DNA from: Flavobacterium sp.
GTDB lineage: Bacteria > Bacteroidota > Bacteroidia > Flavobacteriales > Flavobacteriaceae
Reading direction: 5' to 3'
Assembly: GCA_018401995.1 (NCBI GenBank)
Contig: JAGYJR010000010.1
Span: 1-64,000, forward strand
DNA length: 64,000 bases
This document shows positions 1 through 10,434 of this stretch, piece by piece. The position numbers and the translations under genes are program-made. The notes below the pieces were generated by a model, which saw only the letters and a program-made list of their open reading frames with translations, made no database searches and had not been told where the DNA came from. The first letter of the stretch is position 1, and each line of letters opens with the position of its first letter.

Positions 1-823
1 TCTTGTAAAGAATAGCGTTGTTAGTGAATTGTTTAATTATTATTGCAGGTTCTCCATACAATTCTATTTCTGATTTTCCTGAAGAGGCGATTGTGATTTC
101 GTTGGCTACATTTAAGTTACTTTTTGCGTAATGTTCGCTAGTAATTTCTAATGTTTTACAAGTTAACTTTTTTGCTGTCAAATTTGCGTTGTTGTCTAAA
201 CGAAATTTTCCATTTACTGCATCGCCTTCAATTTGTGCCTCAGCTTTTTCATACATGTCAAGCTTCAATTCGCTAGTTACCAAAAGCGATTTCAATTTGG
301 CACTTTTACTTATTTCTAATACGGTGTTTTGTGCTTTTATGTTTAGTTCGGCTTTACTTTTATCGTTTAGAATTAAAGTGAAATCGGTTGCTTTAACGTT
401 TAAGAATGAGCTAGATTTGTCATAGTTTTTAATAGTGATGTTCTCCAATTGCAAATCATTTAATGCGAATATTTTTGTTTCATGTTTAGCTACCACTAAT
501 TTTAAATTATCGGCATAATTAACTCGAACGGAAAATTTCTTAGCACTAACTACATCTTTTTGAGAAGTAATTCTCAATGTGTTTCCCATTACATTATAAC
601 TAATAGCATCGTGTAAATTGTCATCAGCTTCAATTTCGATAGATGGTTTATCGCCTTTTACTAAATAAACTTCCAAATTATCTTCGACTTCGATATTTTC
701 GAAACTTTCCAATTCATGAATAGCATGTGTGATAATCTTTGAACCTTTTATTTTTTCTTTTCCTTGAGCCAAAATAATTGAAGATGTAAATAATAAGGCT
801 ACAAGTAGTAATGCTTTTTTCAT
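1..823 (-). CDS. DUF2807/GIN-domain auto-transporter-like adhesin family protein, partial (runs off the left edge)
   Basis: Minus-strand open frame MKKALLLVALLFTSSIILAQGKEKIKGSKIITHAIHELESFENIEVEDNLEVYLVKG...; signal peptide; similar layout to the neighbouring GIN protein. Confidence 0.75.
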   Translation of the reverse strand, partial: MKKALLLVALLFTSSIILAQGKEKIKGSKIITHAIHELESFENIEVEDNLEVYLVKGDKPSIEIEADDNLHDAISYNVMGNTLRITSQKDVVSAKKFSVRVNYADNLKLVVAKHETKIFALNDLQLENITIKNYDKSSSFLNVKATDFTLILNDKSKAELNIKAQNTVLEISKSAKLKSLLVTSELKLDMYEKAEAQIEGDAVNGKFRLDNNANLTAKKLTCKTLEITSEHYAKSNLNVANEITIASSGKSEIELYGEPAIIIKQFTNNAILYK

Positions 824-925
824 TTGTGTTTTGTTTTTATGGGCTAATGCAATTTTTATTCCAAAATTTCTTAAAACACAAATATAAAAAAAAACATCAG
901 TTTGAGCTGATGTTTTTACTAGATC

Positions 926-1666
926 TTATTTCATTCGTACTTCACCACCCGAACTCTTTTTTATTTCGATGGTTTTTGGTTGGCTGGAGTAGGAAATAGT
1001 AGCACCACTTGAAGCTTTGGCTACTAATTTTTCTATTGGATTCAATTTTATTTCACTTCCACTAGAAGCTTCTGCTTCCGCCTCATTAGTGGTCAGTTTT
1101 GCTGCTGCAATTGTACTTCCGCTTGAACTATCCGCTTTCAATTTATTGGTTTCGCCTATTAGAATAATTTCACTTCCACTGGAGCTTTCGCATATTATTT
1201 CGCTAGCTATTACCTCAATTTTTATTTGGCTTCCGCTGCTTGATTCTAGATCGAGTGTGGTTGTTTTAATAGTATTTTTATTGGTAATTGAAGCGCCACT
1301 AGAGGTTTGTAATCCTTCAATTATTGGCATTTGAACAAATACTCTCTTAGCAGCTACATTTTTTAAGTTGGCATCACAATAGATTTTTAATTTACCATCT
1401 TTTACTTCTGTAAAAATATGTTCATGTAAATTAGAATCTGCTTCAACTTTAATTCCGTGTGAATTTTCTTGAGTCACTATTACTTCGATTCCTGTTTTGG
1501 CGTCAATAGAAGTAAAGTCTTCAGAAAAGTTTCGTATTTCAGAAGTTACGTCGCCATTGCCTTTGACAATTTCGAAATTTCCATCAATATTCACACACGA
1601 TTGAAAGAGTAGACTTGCTATCGCGGCAATAATAATTCTCGTAATTTGAATAATTAGCTTGATCAT
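926..1666 (-). CDS. head GIN domain-containing (DUF2807) lipoprotein-like protein
   Basis: Full ORF; N-terminal lipobox-like LLFQSC; repeated SSSGS/ASSGA motifs typical of DUF2807 beta-helix proteins. Confidence 0.85.
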   Translation of the reverse strand: MIKLIIQITRIIIAAIASLLFQSCVNIDGNFEIVKGNGDVTSEIRNFSEDFTSIDAKTGIEVIVTQENSHGIKVEADSNLHEHIFTEVKDGKLKIYCDANLKNVAAKRVFVQMPIIEGLQTSSGASITNKNTIKTTTLDLESSSGSQIKIEVIASEIICESSSGSEIILIGETNKLKADSSSGSTIAAAKLTTNEAEAEASSGSEIKLNPIEKLVAKASSGATISYSSQPKTIEIKKSSGGEVRMK

Positions 1667-1691
1667 GATAGTTTTTTATAGTTGTTGTGTT

Positions 1692-3359
1692 TTATTTTGT
1701 TTGAATGTTGACACCGTCTTCTTTAACGTTAATTTGAATTTCTTTATTGTTAACTTTGATGGATAGATTTTCATCTAATGGATCATTATTATCTTTATCA
1801 GGACAATTTAAGCATTCCATTTCTTTGTTATTTACTATGTAATAATAATTCTCTTTTCCATAATATATATCAATATCAGAGTTATATGAGCTTAAAAATT
1901 TACTGATACTTTCATCAGGATAAAGAACTGTGCCCTCAGGTAAATACAGATAAATATGTACTTCTTGGTTTCTAAATTTATTTTCGAAGGCAGTAGTAAA
2001 ATAATTGTCTAAATTAATTCTATTTCCTTGAATATCAAAATTATAGTTTATTTTTTCTGCTCTACCTTTGGCATCTTTATACGATTTGCCATCAGCTTCT
2101 TTTTCGATTTGAACAAAAGGAACTGTTTCATCCGTATGCATCAAATGAATTCGTACGCTATTGGAATAAATAACTTCATTATTGTTTTCATCTTGTACCA
2201 ATTTGTTTCTTTCTCTTTGATTTACATTTTTTGCAAAAAAGTCATTGAAACGCATTTTTACATATAATGTATCTGTTAGTTGCAAACTAACTTGTTCTTT
2301 TTGCGTGGTTTTTCCGTTGTACCCAATTTCATTATACTGTTGAATTCCTAAATAAATACAACTAGCTAAAGATATAATCCAAATTGCCAACAAAGTGTAT
2401 TTTACATAGTTTCCAATGGATTTCATATTGCTAATTAATAATTTCAAGCCTAGTATCAAGAAAAAGAAAAGTGGAATTCCAATACTCAATAACAATAAGA
2501 TACCTTGCAACCAAAGAGGAACGTCAGTGTTAAACGGACTTTCAATATTGTTAAAAATAAAAGTATCTGGCATGGTTGATGAAAAAATCATAAAAAGCGA
2601 TCCAACAAGAACTCCAATTAAACTCATTGCTGCAAAAAAGAAGACAAATGCTCCAATTATTTTCCCAATAGCTTTAAATAAAGCAGTTAGGATTTCGCCT
2701 ATTGCTGATGCGACTTTATCCGCACCTGTTTTTGCTCCAGCCGCAATTTTTTGATGGTCTAAATTGTTGATTTTACCTGAAATTTCATCAAATCCTTCCT
2801 TTACTTTTTTTTCGATATTTGAAATGGTTATGGGTTCACCACGCATTTCTAATTTTTGCGCTGTTGTTTCGGCAGCTGGAATTAATATCCATAAAATAAG
2901 ATATACTAAAATTCCTGTTCCAAAACCAAATATTAAAACCACCATTAATAAACGTAACCATAATGGATCTACACCTACATAATGTCCAAAACCTGATAAA
3001 ACTCCACCTAAAATAGCATTGTCTTTATCTCTATATAATTTCTTGCTTTGTGGTATGTTATAATAGTTTTTAGAACTTTCTTTATAATTTGGTTCTTCAT
3101 CAATTTTATAGTCTTCAGGTTGCCCCATGATACTAATTACTTCTTCAACTTCAGAAAGACCAATCACTGTTTTTTCGTTTTTCAATTTATCTTGAAAAAT
3201 TTCAGCCACTCTACTTTCAATATCTTTCATGATTTCCTCTCTTCCTTCAGGAGAAAGTGAACGTTTAACCGCCTCAAAATAGCGACTTAACTTTTGGTAT
3301 GCATCCTCATCAATGTGAAAGAAAAATCCACCTAAATTTATACTAACTGTTTTGTTCAT
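1692..3359 (-). CDS. PspC domain-containing membrane protein
   Basis: LYRDKDNAILGGVLSGFGHYVGVDPLWLRLLMVVL PspC motif, multiple TM segments. Confidence 0.88.
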   Translation of the reverse strand: MNKTVSINLGGFFFHIDEDAYQKLSRYFEAVKRSLSPEGREEIMKDIESRVAEIFQDKLKNEKTVIGLSEVEEVISIMGQPEDYKIDEEPNYKESSKNYYNIPQSKKLYRDKDNAILGGVLSGFGHYVGVDPLWLRLLMVVLIFGFGTGILVYLILWILIPAAETTAQKLEMRGEPITISNIEKKVKEGFDEISGKINNLDHQKIAAGAKTGADKVASAIGEILTALFKAIGKIIGAFVFFFAAMSLIGVLVGSLFMIFSSTMPDTFIFNNIESPFNTDVPLWLQGILLLLSIGIPLFFFLILGLKLLISNMKSIGNYVKYTLLAIWIISLASCIYLGIQQYNEIGYNGKTTQKEQVSLQLTDTLYVKMRFNDFFAKNVNQRERNKLVQDENNNEVIYSNSVRIHLMHTDETVPFVQIEKEADGKSYKDAKGRAEKINYNFDIQGNRINLDNYFTTAFENKFRNQEVHIYLYLPEGTVLYPDESISKFLSSYNSDIDIYYGKENYYYIVNNKEMECLNCPDKDNNDPLDENLSIKVNNKEIQINVKEDGVNIQTK

Positions 3360-3364
3360 GATTT

Positions 3365-3694
3365 CTAGTTTTGTTGGGTTATAATGTTTACAGCGTCAGA
3401 CAATTCAGTCCAAGTGTTGTTTAGTTCTAATAAAAATTCTTTGCCTTCATCTGTTAAGCCATAATATTTCCTTGGCGGCCCGGAAGTGGATTCTTCCCAT
3501 CGGTAATGAAGTAATCCGTCGTTTTTCAATCGTGTTAATAGTGGATATACTGTTCCTTCTACCACTAGTAATTTTGCATCTTTGAGTGTTTGTAGAATTT
3601 CTGAAGTGTATGCATCACTGTTTCTTAAGACAGATAAGATACAAAACTCCAAAACTCCTTTTCTCATTTGTGCTTTAGTGTTTTCTATATTCAT
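3365..3694 (-). CDS. PadR family transcriptional regulator
   Basis: RKGVLEFCILSVL...YPLLTRLKNDGLL...GPPRKYYGLTDEGKEFL PadR wHTH signature. Confidence 0.92.
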   Translation of the reverse strand: MNIENTKAQMRKGVLEFCILSVLRNSDAYTSEILQTLKDAKLLVVEGTVYPLLTRLKNDGLLHYRWEESTSGPPRKYYGLTDEGKEFLLELNNTWTELSDAVNIITQQN

Positions 3695-3859
3695 GGTTTT
3701 TTCATTAAAGATTTATAACCTATTAATTTCTTATACAAAGATAAGTCTAAAAAAAGGTAGTGTGTTACACATAGTACTAATATTTAACAAAATATTAACA
3801 AACATCATTTTGTATGAGTGCATAGTATTTTTTGTATTTTTACCAAAAATAAAGGCCTT

Positions 3860-4315
3860 ATGAAGTTTACACCATTTAAATTAAATCTTTACATGTTTTT
3901 CAAATTGCCATCGGCATTTTGGGCTGGAGTGCGCGTAAAAAGTATTACGGCGGAGCAATGTAGCACTAAAGTTACTCATCGTTGGTTTAATCAAAACCCT
4001 TTTAATTCGATGTATTTTGCAGTACAAGCAATGGCAGCTGAATTTACTACAGGAGCTTTAGTGATGTATCAAATTAAGCAGGCTAACCTAAATATTTCAA
4101 TGTTAGTTGCGAGAAATAAAGCTATATTCACGAAAAAAGCTACTGGAAAAATAGTGTTTTTATGTAAGGAAGGTGAACTCGTTAAGGAAACAATTGCAAA
4201 TGCAATTACAACTCGAGAAGGGCAAACGATTTGGTTAACATCAATAGGTCTCAATTCAAAAGGAGAACAAGTTTCTGAGTTTCAGTTTGAATGGACAATC
4301 AAAGTAAGGCAGTAA
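3860..4315 (+). CDS. DUF4442 / thioesterase-like hotdog protein
   Basis: MKFTPFKLNLYMFFKLPSAFWAGVRV...HRWFNQNPFNSMYFAVQAMAAEFTTG. Confidence 0.75.
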   Translation: MKFTPFKLNLYMFFKLPSAFWAGVRVKSITAEQCSTKVTHRWFNQNPFNSMYFAVQAMAAEFTTGALVMYQIKQANLNISMLVARNKAIFTKKATGKIVFLCKEGELVKETIANAITTREGQTIWLTSIGLNSKGEQVSEFQFEWTIKVRQ

Positions 4316-4397
4316 AGGTTCCCTAACTTTTGTTAATATAAGTTAATTGTCATTCTTTTCCAGATTTTCGTTCGTAAATTTGAAAAAATATCTGAAA

Positions 4398-5303
4398 ATG
4401 AAAGTTTTAATTACAGGAGCAACAGGATTAGTTGGAAGTGAGATTGTGAAATTGTTTCTTCAAAATGGAGTTCAAATACATTATCTGTCATCTTCTAAAC
4501 GTAAGTTAGAACAACAAGACAATTACAAAGGGTTTTATTGGAATCCAGCAACTTCAGAGATGGATATAAAAGCTTTTGAAGGTGTTACAACCATCATTCA
4601 TTTAGCAGGAGCTTCAGTTGCTAAGCGTTGGACAAAATCACACAAGCAAGAAATTATTGAAAGCAGAGTTTTAAGTACTAAATTGCTATTTCAATTTTTA
4701 GCTAAAAATTCACATCAAGTTACTCATTTTATAGGTGCATCTGCTATTGGTATTTATCCAAATAGTTATGATACCATTTACAACGAAACTAATTTAGAAG
4801 TCGATAATTCATTTCTAGGAAGTGTTGTAGCTAAATGGGAAGATGAAGTAAATGCTTTTGAACGTTTGGGGATAAAAGTTGCTAAAATAAGAATTGGAAT
4901 TGTGCTTGCTAAAAAAGGAGGTGCATTGCAAGAAATGGTGAAACCGATACAAATGGGGTTAGGTGCGGCTTTTGGTTCTGGTGAACAATACCAATCCTGG
5001 ATTCATATTCAAGATTTAGCTCAGATTTTCTATTTTATTATGAAATACCAATATGAAGGTGTTTTTAACGGTGTTTCTCCTTATCCCGTTACTAATAATG
5101 AAATGACAAAAGCCATTGGAAAAGTTGTTGGAAAACCTGTTTTTCTTCCCAACATTCCCAAGTTTGCGATGAAATTTATTTTGGGAGAAATGCACGAAAT
5201 ATTGTTTTCAAGTCAACATGTAAGTGCTCGGAAATTATTAGATAAAGGTTTTCAATTTCAATTTGCTTCTCTAGATAAAGCATTGGAAAATTTATTAAAA
5301 TAA
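4398..5303 (+). CDS. TIGR01777 family NAD(P)-dependent epimerase (SDR)
   Basis: MKVLITGATGLVGSEI Rossmann motif; IIHLAGASVAKRWT; internal ATG preferred over the ORF-track start. Confidence 0.88.
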   Translation: MKVLITGATGLVGSEIVKLFLQNGVQIHYLSSSKRKLEQQDNYKGFYWNPATSEMDIKAFEGVTTIIHLAGASVAKRWTKSHKQEIIESRVLSTKLLFQFLAKNSHQVTHFIGASAIGIYPNSYDTIYNETNLEVDNSFLGSVVAKWEDEVNAFERLGIKVAKIRIGIVLAKKGGALQEMVKPIQMGLGAAFGSGEQYQSWIHIQDLAQIFYFIMKYQYEGVFNGVSPYPVTNNEMTKAIGKVVGKPVFLPNIPKFAMKFILGEMHEILFSSQHVSARKLLDKGFQFQFASLDKALENLLK

Positions 5304-5332
5304 AAAAAGCACCATTTTTGGTGCTTTTTGTA
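5304..5332. terminator. bidirectional intrinsic terminator between convergent genes
   Basis: aaaaaaGCACCatttttGGTGCtttttg hairpin with A/T tracts. Confidence 0.75.
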
Positions 5333-5341
5333 TACTTTTAA

Positions 5342-5998
5342 CTATTTCTTTGCAGTAACTTTTACCACTAATTCAATTTCATCATCTATAAATTTATCTT
5401 TTAAATCATCAAAAATACTTTTTGAAGCATAATTTATATTCCAAAGAGTTCTATTGATTTTAAAAGGGTCAGAAATTAGTTTGATTTCTGTTTCTGTCAT
5501 AATTATTTCAGACGAAAAATTAACTTCTTTTGAAACTCCTTTTAAAGTCAAAATTCCTTTAACAAAGTAATGTCCATTTTCTGGTTCTGCACTTAACATT
5601 TTAAAGTTTCCAGTTGGATACTTTGCTACATTAAAGAAATGATCTTCAGATTCTTTATCGCCTGTTCCTTTTAAATGTGTTTCCAAATTCATTTTGTCTT
5701 CACCTTCTAAATCTGTAACAGTGATACTATTCATGGCAATTGTAAAATTACCACCTGTTACTTTACCATCAGTAACTTCAAAATTACCGTCAGTTAAAGA
5801 AATAGTTCCAGTATGTTTACCTGCAGGCTTTGAACCTACCCAATCAATTACTGAATTTGCAGTATCAACAGAGTAAGAACCTGAAGTACTTGATTCAGTT
5901 GCTTCTTCTGTTTTTGTAACATCTTCAGTTGATTCTTTTTTGCAACTTGTAAAACTAATAAGCGCAATAATAGCAAAACTTAATAAAGATTTTTTCAT
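5342..5998 (-). CDS. YceI family protein (lipoprotein)
   Basis: YSVDTANSVIDWVGSKPAGKHTGTISLTDG; signal peptide with SCKKE lipobox. Confidence 0.9.
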   Translation of the reverse strand: MKKSLLSFAIIALISFTSCKKESTEDVTKTEEATESSTSGSYSVDTANSVIDWVGSKPAGKHTGTISLTDGNFEVTDGKVTGGNFTIAMNSITVTDLEGEDKMNLETHLKGTGDKESEDHFFNVAKYPTGNFKMLSAEPENGHYFVKGILTLKGVSKEVNFSSEIIMTETEIKLISDPFKINRTLWNINYASKSIFDDLKDKFIDDEIELVVKVTAKK

Positions 5999-6153
5999 AG
6001 TAAAATAAATTTTATTGGTTTAATTTTTTCTATGACTCTCAAAAGTCACCTTCAAATATAATTAAATTAAATGATAAAATAGGTGTTAAAAAGTATAAAA
6101 TTATCTACAAAAACTATAAAATTCGAATAATTTCGCAAAATGAGTATGACAAT

Positions 6154-6185
6154 TTGACATTTATTCAGGTTTGGCAATACATTTG
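6154..6185 (+). promoter_or_regulatory. Bacteroidota-type promoter upstream of grpE
   Basis: TTG (6154-6156) - 21 nt - TACATTTG (6178-6185). Confidence 0.5.
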
Positions 6186-6207
6186 CAATCCAATATAAAA
6201 TAAAAAA

Positions 6208-6771
6208 ATGTTCAAAAAAATATTTAAAAATATGAGTCAAGATACTACTGAAAACATCGAAAAAGATAACATTCAAGAGGAAAATGTTTCAGAAAATCAA
6301 GAAATACAACAACCAGAATTAACCATTGAAGAGCAATTACAAGAAGAGTTAGCAAAGGAAAAAGATCGTTTTTTGAGACTTTTTGCTGAGTTTGAAAACT
6401 TCAAAAAACGTACTTCAAAAGAGCGTATAGATTTGTTTAAAACGGCTAATCAAGAGGTTTTACAAGCTATATTGCCAGTTTTAGATGATTTTGATAGAGC
6501 TTGGATTCAAATCGAAAAATCGGAAGATGAAGCACTTGTTCAAGGGGTTGCATTGATTCATGAAAAACTAAAATCTACTTTGGTAGGTAAAGGTTTGGAA
6601 CAAATTGATGTAAAGCCGGGAGATGCTTTTGATGCTGATTTTGCAGAAGCTATTACGCAAATTCCAGCGCCTACAGCAGAATTAAAAGGAAAAATTGTGG
6701 ATGTAATTGAAAAAGGATACAAGTTGGGCGATAGAATCATTCGTTTTCCAAAGGTTGTAATTGGAAATTAA
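6208..6771 (+). CDS. grpE: nucleotide exchange factor GrpE
   Basis: EEQLQEELAKEKDRFLRLFAEFENFKKRTSKER...VLDDFDRAW; adjacent to dnaJ. Confidence 0.96.
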   Translation: MFKKIFKNMSQDTTENIEKDNIQEENVSENQEIQQPELTIEEQLQEELAKEKDRFLRLFAEFENFKKRTSKERIDLFKTANQEVLQAILPVLDDFDRAWIQIEKSEDEALVQGVALIHEKLKSTLVGKGLEQIDVKPGDAFDADFAEAITQIPAPTAELKGKIVDVIEKGYKLGDRIIRFPKVVIGN

Positions 6772-6825
6772 TTTTACTGTAGAGACACAATTTATCGTGT
6801 TTTAATTGTTATTATATATTTTAAA

Positions 6826-7941
6826 ATGAAAAAAGATTTTTACGAAATATTAGGTATTGGAAAAAGCGCAACGGCTGAAGAAATTAAAAAAGCCTACCGA
6901 AAGAAAGCCATTCAATACCATCCTGATAAAAATCCAGGCGATAAAGAAGCGGAAGAAAATTTTAAATTGGCAGCTGAAGCTTACGAAGTATTAAGCGATC
7001 CTAACAAGAAAGCGAAGTATGATCAATACGGTCATCAAGCTTTTGAAAATGGCGGATTTGGTGGTGGTCATCACATGAATATGGATGATATTTTCAGTCA
7101 ATTTGGTGATATTTTTGGAAGTGCTTTTGGTGGTGGATTCGGCGGATTTGGCGGCGGTGGCGGTCAAAGACGTGTAAAAGGAAGCAACTTAAGAATCAAA
7201 GTGAAACTTACTTTGGAAGACATCGTTAACGGTGTTGAAAAGAAAGTAAAAGTAAAACGTAAAGTACAAGCTAAAGGCGTAACTTACAGAACGTGTCCTA
7301 CGTGTAACGGTTCTGGACAAATTATGAAAGTGGCCAATACGATTCTAGGAAGAATGCAAACTGCGACGACTTGTCATGTTTGTAGTGGTTCCGGACAAAT
7401 CTTAGATCAAAAGCCTGCTGGTGCTGATGCACAAGGGATGATTATGGATGAAGATACGGTTTCAATCAAAATTCCAGCTGGAGTAGTGGATGGAATGCAA
7501 TTAAAAGTAGCTGGTAAAGGAAATGAAGCCCCTGGAACCAACAGTATTCCTGGAGATTTAATTGTAGCAATAGAAGAAGTTGAACACGAATTCTTAAAAC
7601 GCGAAGGTGAAAACCTACATTACGACTTGTATATCAGTTTTCCAGAAGCAGCATTAGGAATTTCAAAAGAAATTGAAGCTGTTGGAGGTAAAGTTCGTAT
7701 CAAATTAGATGAAGGTATTCAATCAGGCAAAATTTTACGTTTGAAAGGAAAAGGAATTCCAAATATAAACGGCTACGGAAATGGCGATTTATTAGTTCAT
7801 GTAAATGTTTGGACTCCAAAAACATTAAACAAAGAACAAAAACAATTTTTTGAGAAAATGCTTACAGATGAGAATTTCTTACCTTCTCCTGAGAAGACAG
7901 ATAAATCTTTTTTTGAAAAAGTAAAAGATATGTTTTCGTAA
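6826..7941 (+). CDS. dnaJ: molecular chaperone DnaJ
   Basis: J-domain [40 protein letters not shown] region, CPTCNGSG zinc-finger repeats. Confidence 0.97.
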   Translation: MKKDFYEILGIGKSATAEEIKKAYRKKAIQYHPDKNPGDKEAEENFKLAAEAYEVLSDPNKKAKYDQYGHQAFENGGFGGGHHMNMDDIFSQFGDIFGSAFGGGFGGFGGGGGQRRVKGSNLRIKVKLTLEDIVNGVEKKVKVKRKVQAKGVTYRTCPTCNGSGQIMKVANTILGRMQTATTCHVCSGSGQILDQKPAGADAQGMIMDEDTVSIKIPAGVVDGMQLKVAGKGNEAPGTNSIPGDLIVAIEEVEHEFLKREGENLHYDLYISFPEAALGISKEIEAVGGKVRIKLDEGIQSGKILRLKGKGIPNINGYGNGDLLVHVNVWTPKTLNKEQKQFFEKMLTDENFLPSPEKTDKSFFEKVKDMFS

Positions 7942-8104
7942 TTAAATAAAAATATATACATTTGAACTTCACTTTTTTAGAAAAGTGATTTTCTTTTTCA
8001 TAGCAATTTTTCCCATCCTGTTGTCAAAGATAGGGTGGGTTTTTTTTTGTAACAAAATCCTTATTTTTACTACTAATAAAACAAAAATCACTAAAACTTA
8101 TTCA

Positions 8105-9025
8105 ATGAGTGCTATTTTAGAAGTTCAAAATGTCATCAAACAATATGGTGATTACACCGCACTAAATAATGTTTCATTAACCATTCCAAAAGGAAGTATT
8201 TATGGTTTATTGGGACCAAATGGAGCTGGAAAAACATCTTTAATCCGTATTATCAATCAAATTACTATTCCAGATAGTGGAACCGTTTTATTTGATGGTG
8301 AAGTTTTAAAACCAGAACACGTGAGTGCCATTGGTTACTTGCCAGAGGAACGCGGTTTGTACAAAACCATGAAAGTGGGTGAACAATGTTTGTATTTGGC
8401 ACAATTAAAAGGATTGAGTCAGCAAGAAGCCAAAAAACAATTGAAATATTGGTTCGAAAAATTTGAAATTGAAAGTTGGTGGGACAAAAAAATCCAAGAA
8501 CTTTCCAAAGGAATGGCGCAAAAAATTCAGTTCGTAGTAACGGTTTTACACCAACCTAAATTATTGATTTTAGACGAACCTTTTTCAGGATTTGACCCAG
8601 TAAATGCCAATTTAATCAAAGACGAAATCATTGAACTAAATAAAAAAGGCACTTCTGTAATTTTCTCCACGCACCGAATGGAGTCAGTAGAAGAAATGTG
8701 TGATCATATTGCATTAATTCACAAATCCAATAAATTAATCGAAGGAAAATTAAACGATGTAAAACGCCAATACAGAAGTAATTCCTTCCAAGTTGGAATT
8801 TTAACCAATAATGTAGAAGGCTTGATGTATCAATTGACTCAAAAATTCACCGTTGGACAAACCAATTTTAAATCACTTAATGAAGATTTGAAGTTGGAAG
8901 TACAATTAGGCAATCACAACTCAAACGAATTGTTAGCCATTTTAACCGAATTCGGTCAAGTAACGCATTTCGTAGAAAAAATCCCGAGTGTTAATGATAT
9001 TTTTATTCAAACTGTAAGCCAATAA
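8105..9025 (+). CDS. ABC transporter ATP-binding protein (ABC-2/Nat type)
   Basis: Walker A GPNGAGKTS, LSKGMAQKIQ, LLILDEPFSGFDP; internal ATG at 8105. Confidence 0.93.
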   Translation: MSAILEVQNVIKQYGDYTALNNVSLTIPKGSIYGLLGPNGAGKTSLIRIINQITIPDSGTVLFDGEVLKPEHVSAIGYLPEERGLYKTMKVGEQCLYLAQLKGLSQQEAKKQLKYWFEKFEIESWWDKKIQELSKGMAQKIQFVVTVLHQPKLLILDEPFSGFDPVNANLIKDEIIELNKKGTSVIFSTHRMESVEEMCDHIALIHKSNKLIEGKLNDVKRQYRSNSFQVGILTNNVEGLMYQLTQKFTVGQTNFKSLNEDLKLEVQLGNHNSNELLAILTEFGQVTHFVEKIPSVNDIFIQTVSQ

Positions 9026-9027
9026 TT

Positions 9028-10335
9028 ATGAGCAAATTAAATTTAATTATAAAAAGAGAATTTATTGCCAAAGTGCGTAATAAATCATTCATCGTAATGA
9101 CGTTTTTAAGTCCGTTGTTGTTTGTGGGAATGGCCGTTTTAATTGGTTTTTTAGCATCAATGAATAAAGATTCGGTAACCCAAATTGCCATTCATGATGA
9201 AGCTGGTTATTTGATAAACGATTTCAAAAGTGATAAACATACGCAGTATACCAATTTATCCGAAATGCCATTTGCCATTGCCAAAGATACGGCTGGAAAA
9301 AACTACAAAGGCTTACTTTTTATTCCAAAAGTAGCTTCTTTACCAGAATTAGATGGAAAAGTAGAATATATTTCAGATGATAGTCCAAGTATCGAATTTA
9401 TTAGCAATGTAGAACGTGTGATTAATTCCAAAATCACGCAAGAAAATTTAGACGTTCTAGGTTTTGACACCGAAAAAATTGAAAAAGCAAAAGCAAAAAC
9501 TTCCTTGAAATTATCGAAATTTTCAGGTGAAGAGAGCCTAAAAGGCCTAAACGAAATCAAAGTAGCAATTGGCGGTTTCATGGGCTATTTAATCATGATG
9601 TTCATTATTATTTATGGAAATTTTGTAATGCGAAGCGTGATTGAAGAAAAAACCAATCGTATTATCGAAATTATCATTTCATCTGTAAAACCATTTCAAT
9701 TGATGATGGGTAAAATCATCGGAAATTCATTGGCTGGAATTTTACAGTTTATGATTTGGGCAGTCGTTGGCGCATTATTGTTTTTTATTGCTTCTTCGTT
9801 TTTTGGTTTGCAAATGGGCGCATCTTCCGCTGTTTCTCCAGAAATGATGGAACAAGCTCAACAAGCTGCTGGTTTGTCAAAAGTGCAATTGTATATCAAT
9901 GAGATTTTGAATTTACCATTGACATTAATGTTGGTATCATTCGTTATCTTTTTCATTGGTGGTTACTTTTTATATAGCTCGTTGTACGCAGCCATTGGAG
10001 CAGCAGTTGATTCAGAAACTGATTCGCAACAATTTTTATTGCCAATTATAATGCCATTGATGCTTGCTGTTTACATCGGGTTCTTCACTGTAATTAATGA
10101 TCCACACGGAACTGTAGCAACTGTTTTCTCCATTATTCCGTTTACATCACCAATTGTAATGTTAATGCGAATTCCTTTCGGAGTTCCTATTTGGCAACTG
10201 GTTTTATCAATAGTATTATTATTTGCTACATTTGCTTTTGTAGTTTGGTTTGCTTCCAAAATTTATCGCGTAGGTATTTTAATGTACGGCAAAAAACCAA
10301 CTTGGAAGGAATTGTATAAGTGGATGAAATACTAA
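9028..10335 (+). CDS. ABC transporter permease (ABC-2 family)
   Basis: MSKLNLIIKREFIAKVRNKSFIVMTFLSPLLF...IEEKTNRIIEIIISSVKPFQLMMGKI. Confidence 0.92.
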   Translation: MSKLNLIIKREFIAKVRNKSFIVMTFLSPLLFVGMAVLIGFLASMNKDSVTQIAIHDEAGYLINDFKSDKHTQYTNLSEMPFAIAKDTAGKNYKGLLFIPKVASLPELDGKVEYISDDSPSIEFISNVERVINSKITQENLDVLGFDTEKIEKAKAKTSLKLSKFSGEESLKGLNEIKVAIGGFMGYLIMMFIIIYGNFVMRSVIEEKTNRIIEIIISSVKPFQLMMGKIIGNSLAGILQFMIWAVVGALLFFIASSFFGLQMGASSAVSPEMMEQAQQAAGLSKVQLYINEILNLPLTLMLVSFVIFFIGGYFLYSSLYAAIGAAVDSETDSQQFLLPIIMPLMLAVYIGFFTVINDPHGTVATVFSIIPFTSPIVMLMRIPFGVPIWQLVLSIVLLFATFAFVVWFASKIYRVGILMYGKKPTWKELYKWMKY

Positions 10336-10375
10336 CAAAGTGAAAAGTGTAAAGTACAAAGTTTAAAGTAAAGAG
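10334..10375. repeat. heptanucleotide degenerate tandem array (NNNAAAG)6
   Basis: aacaaag tgaaaag tgtaaag tacaaag tttaaag taaagag, read by eye with constant 7-nt phase. Confidence 0.75.
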
Positions 10376-10407
10376 TTCAGAAGTTTTTCTTTTGAACTCT
10401 TTTTTTT
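10370..10407 (+). terminator. intrinsic terminator after ABC permease
   Basis: AAAGAGTTCAgaagtttttctttTGAACTCTTTttttt. Confidence 0.75.
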
Positions 10408-10434
10408 GTAACTTACAATTCAATTTAAAAACAC

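Noticed and set aside
1017-1334. Plus-strand 105-aa ORF opposite the GIN-domain gene
   Set aside because: LPLELSA/ISLPLE repeats are just the complement of the SSSGS codons.
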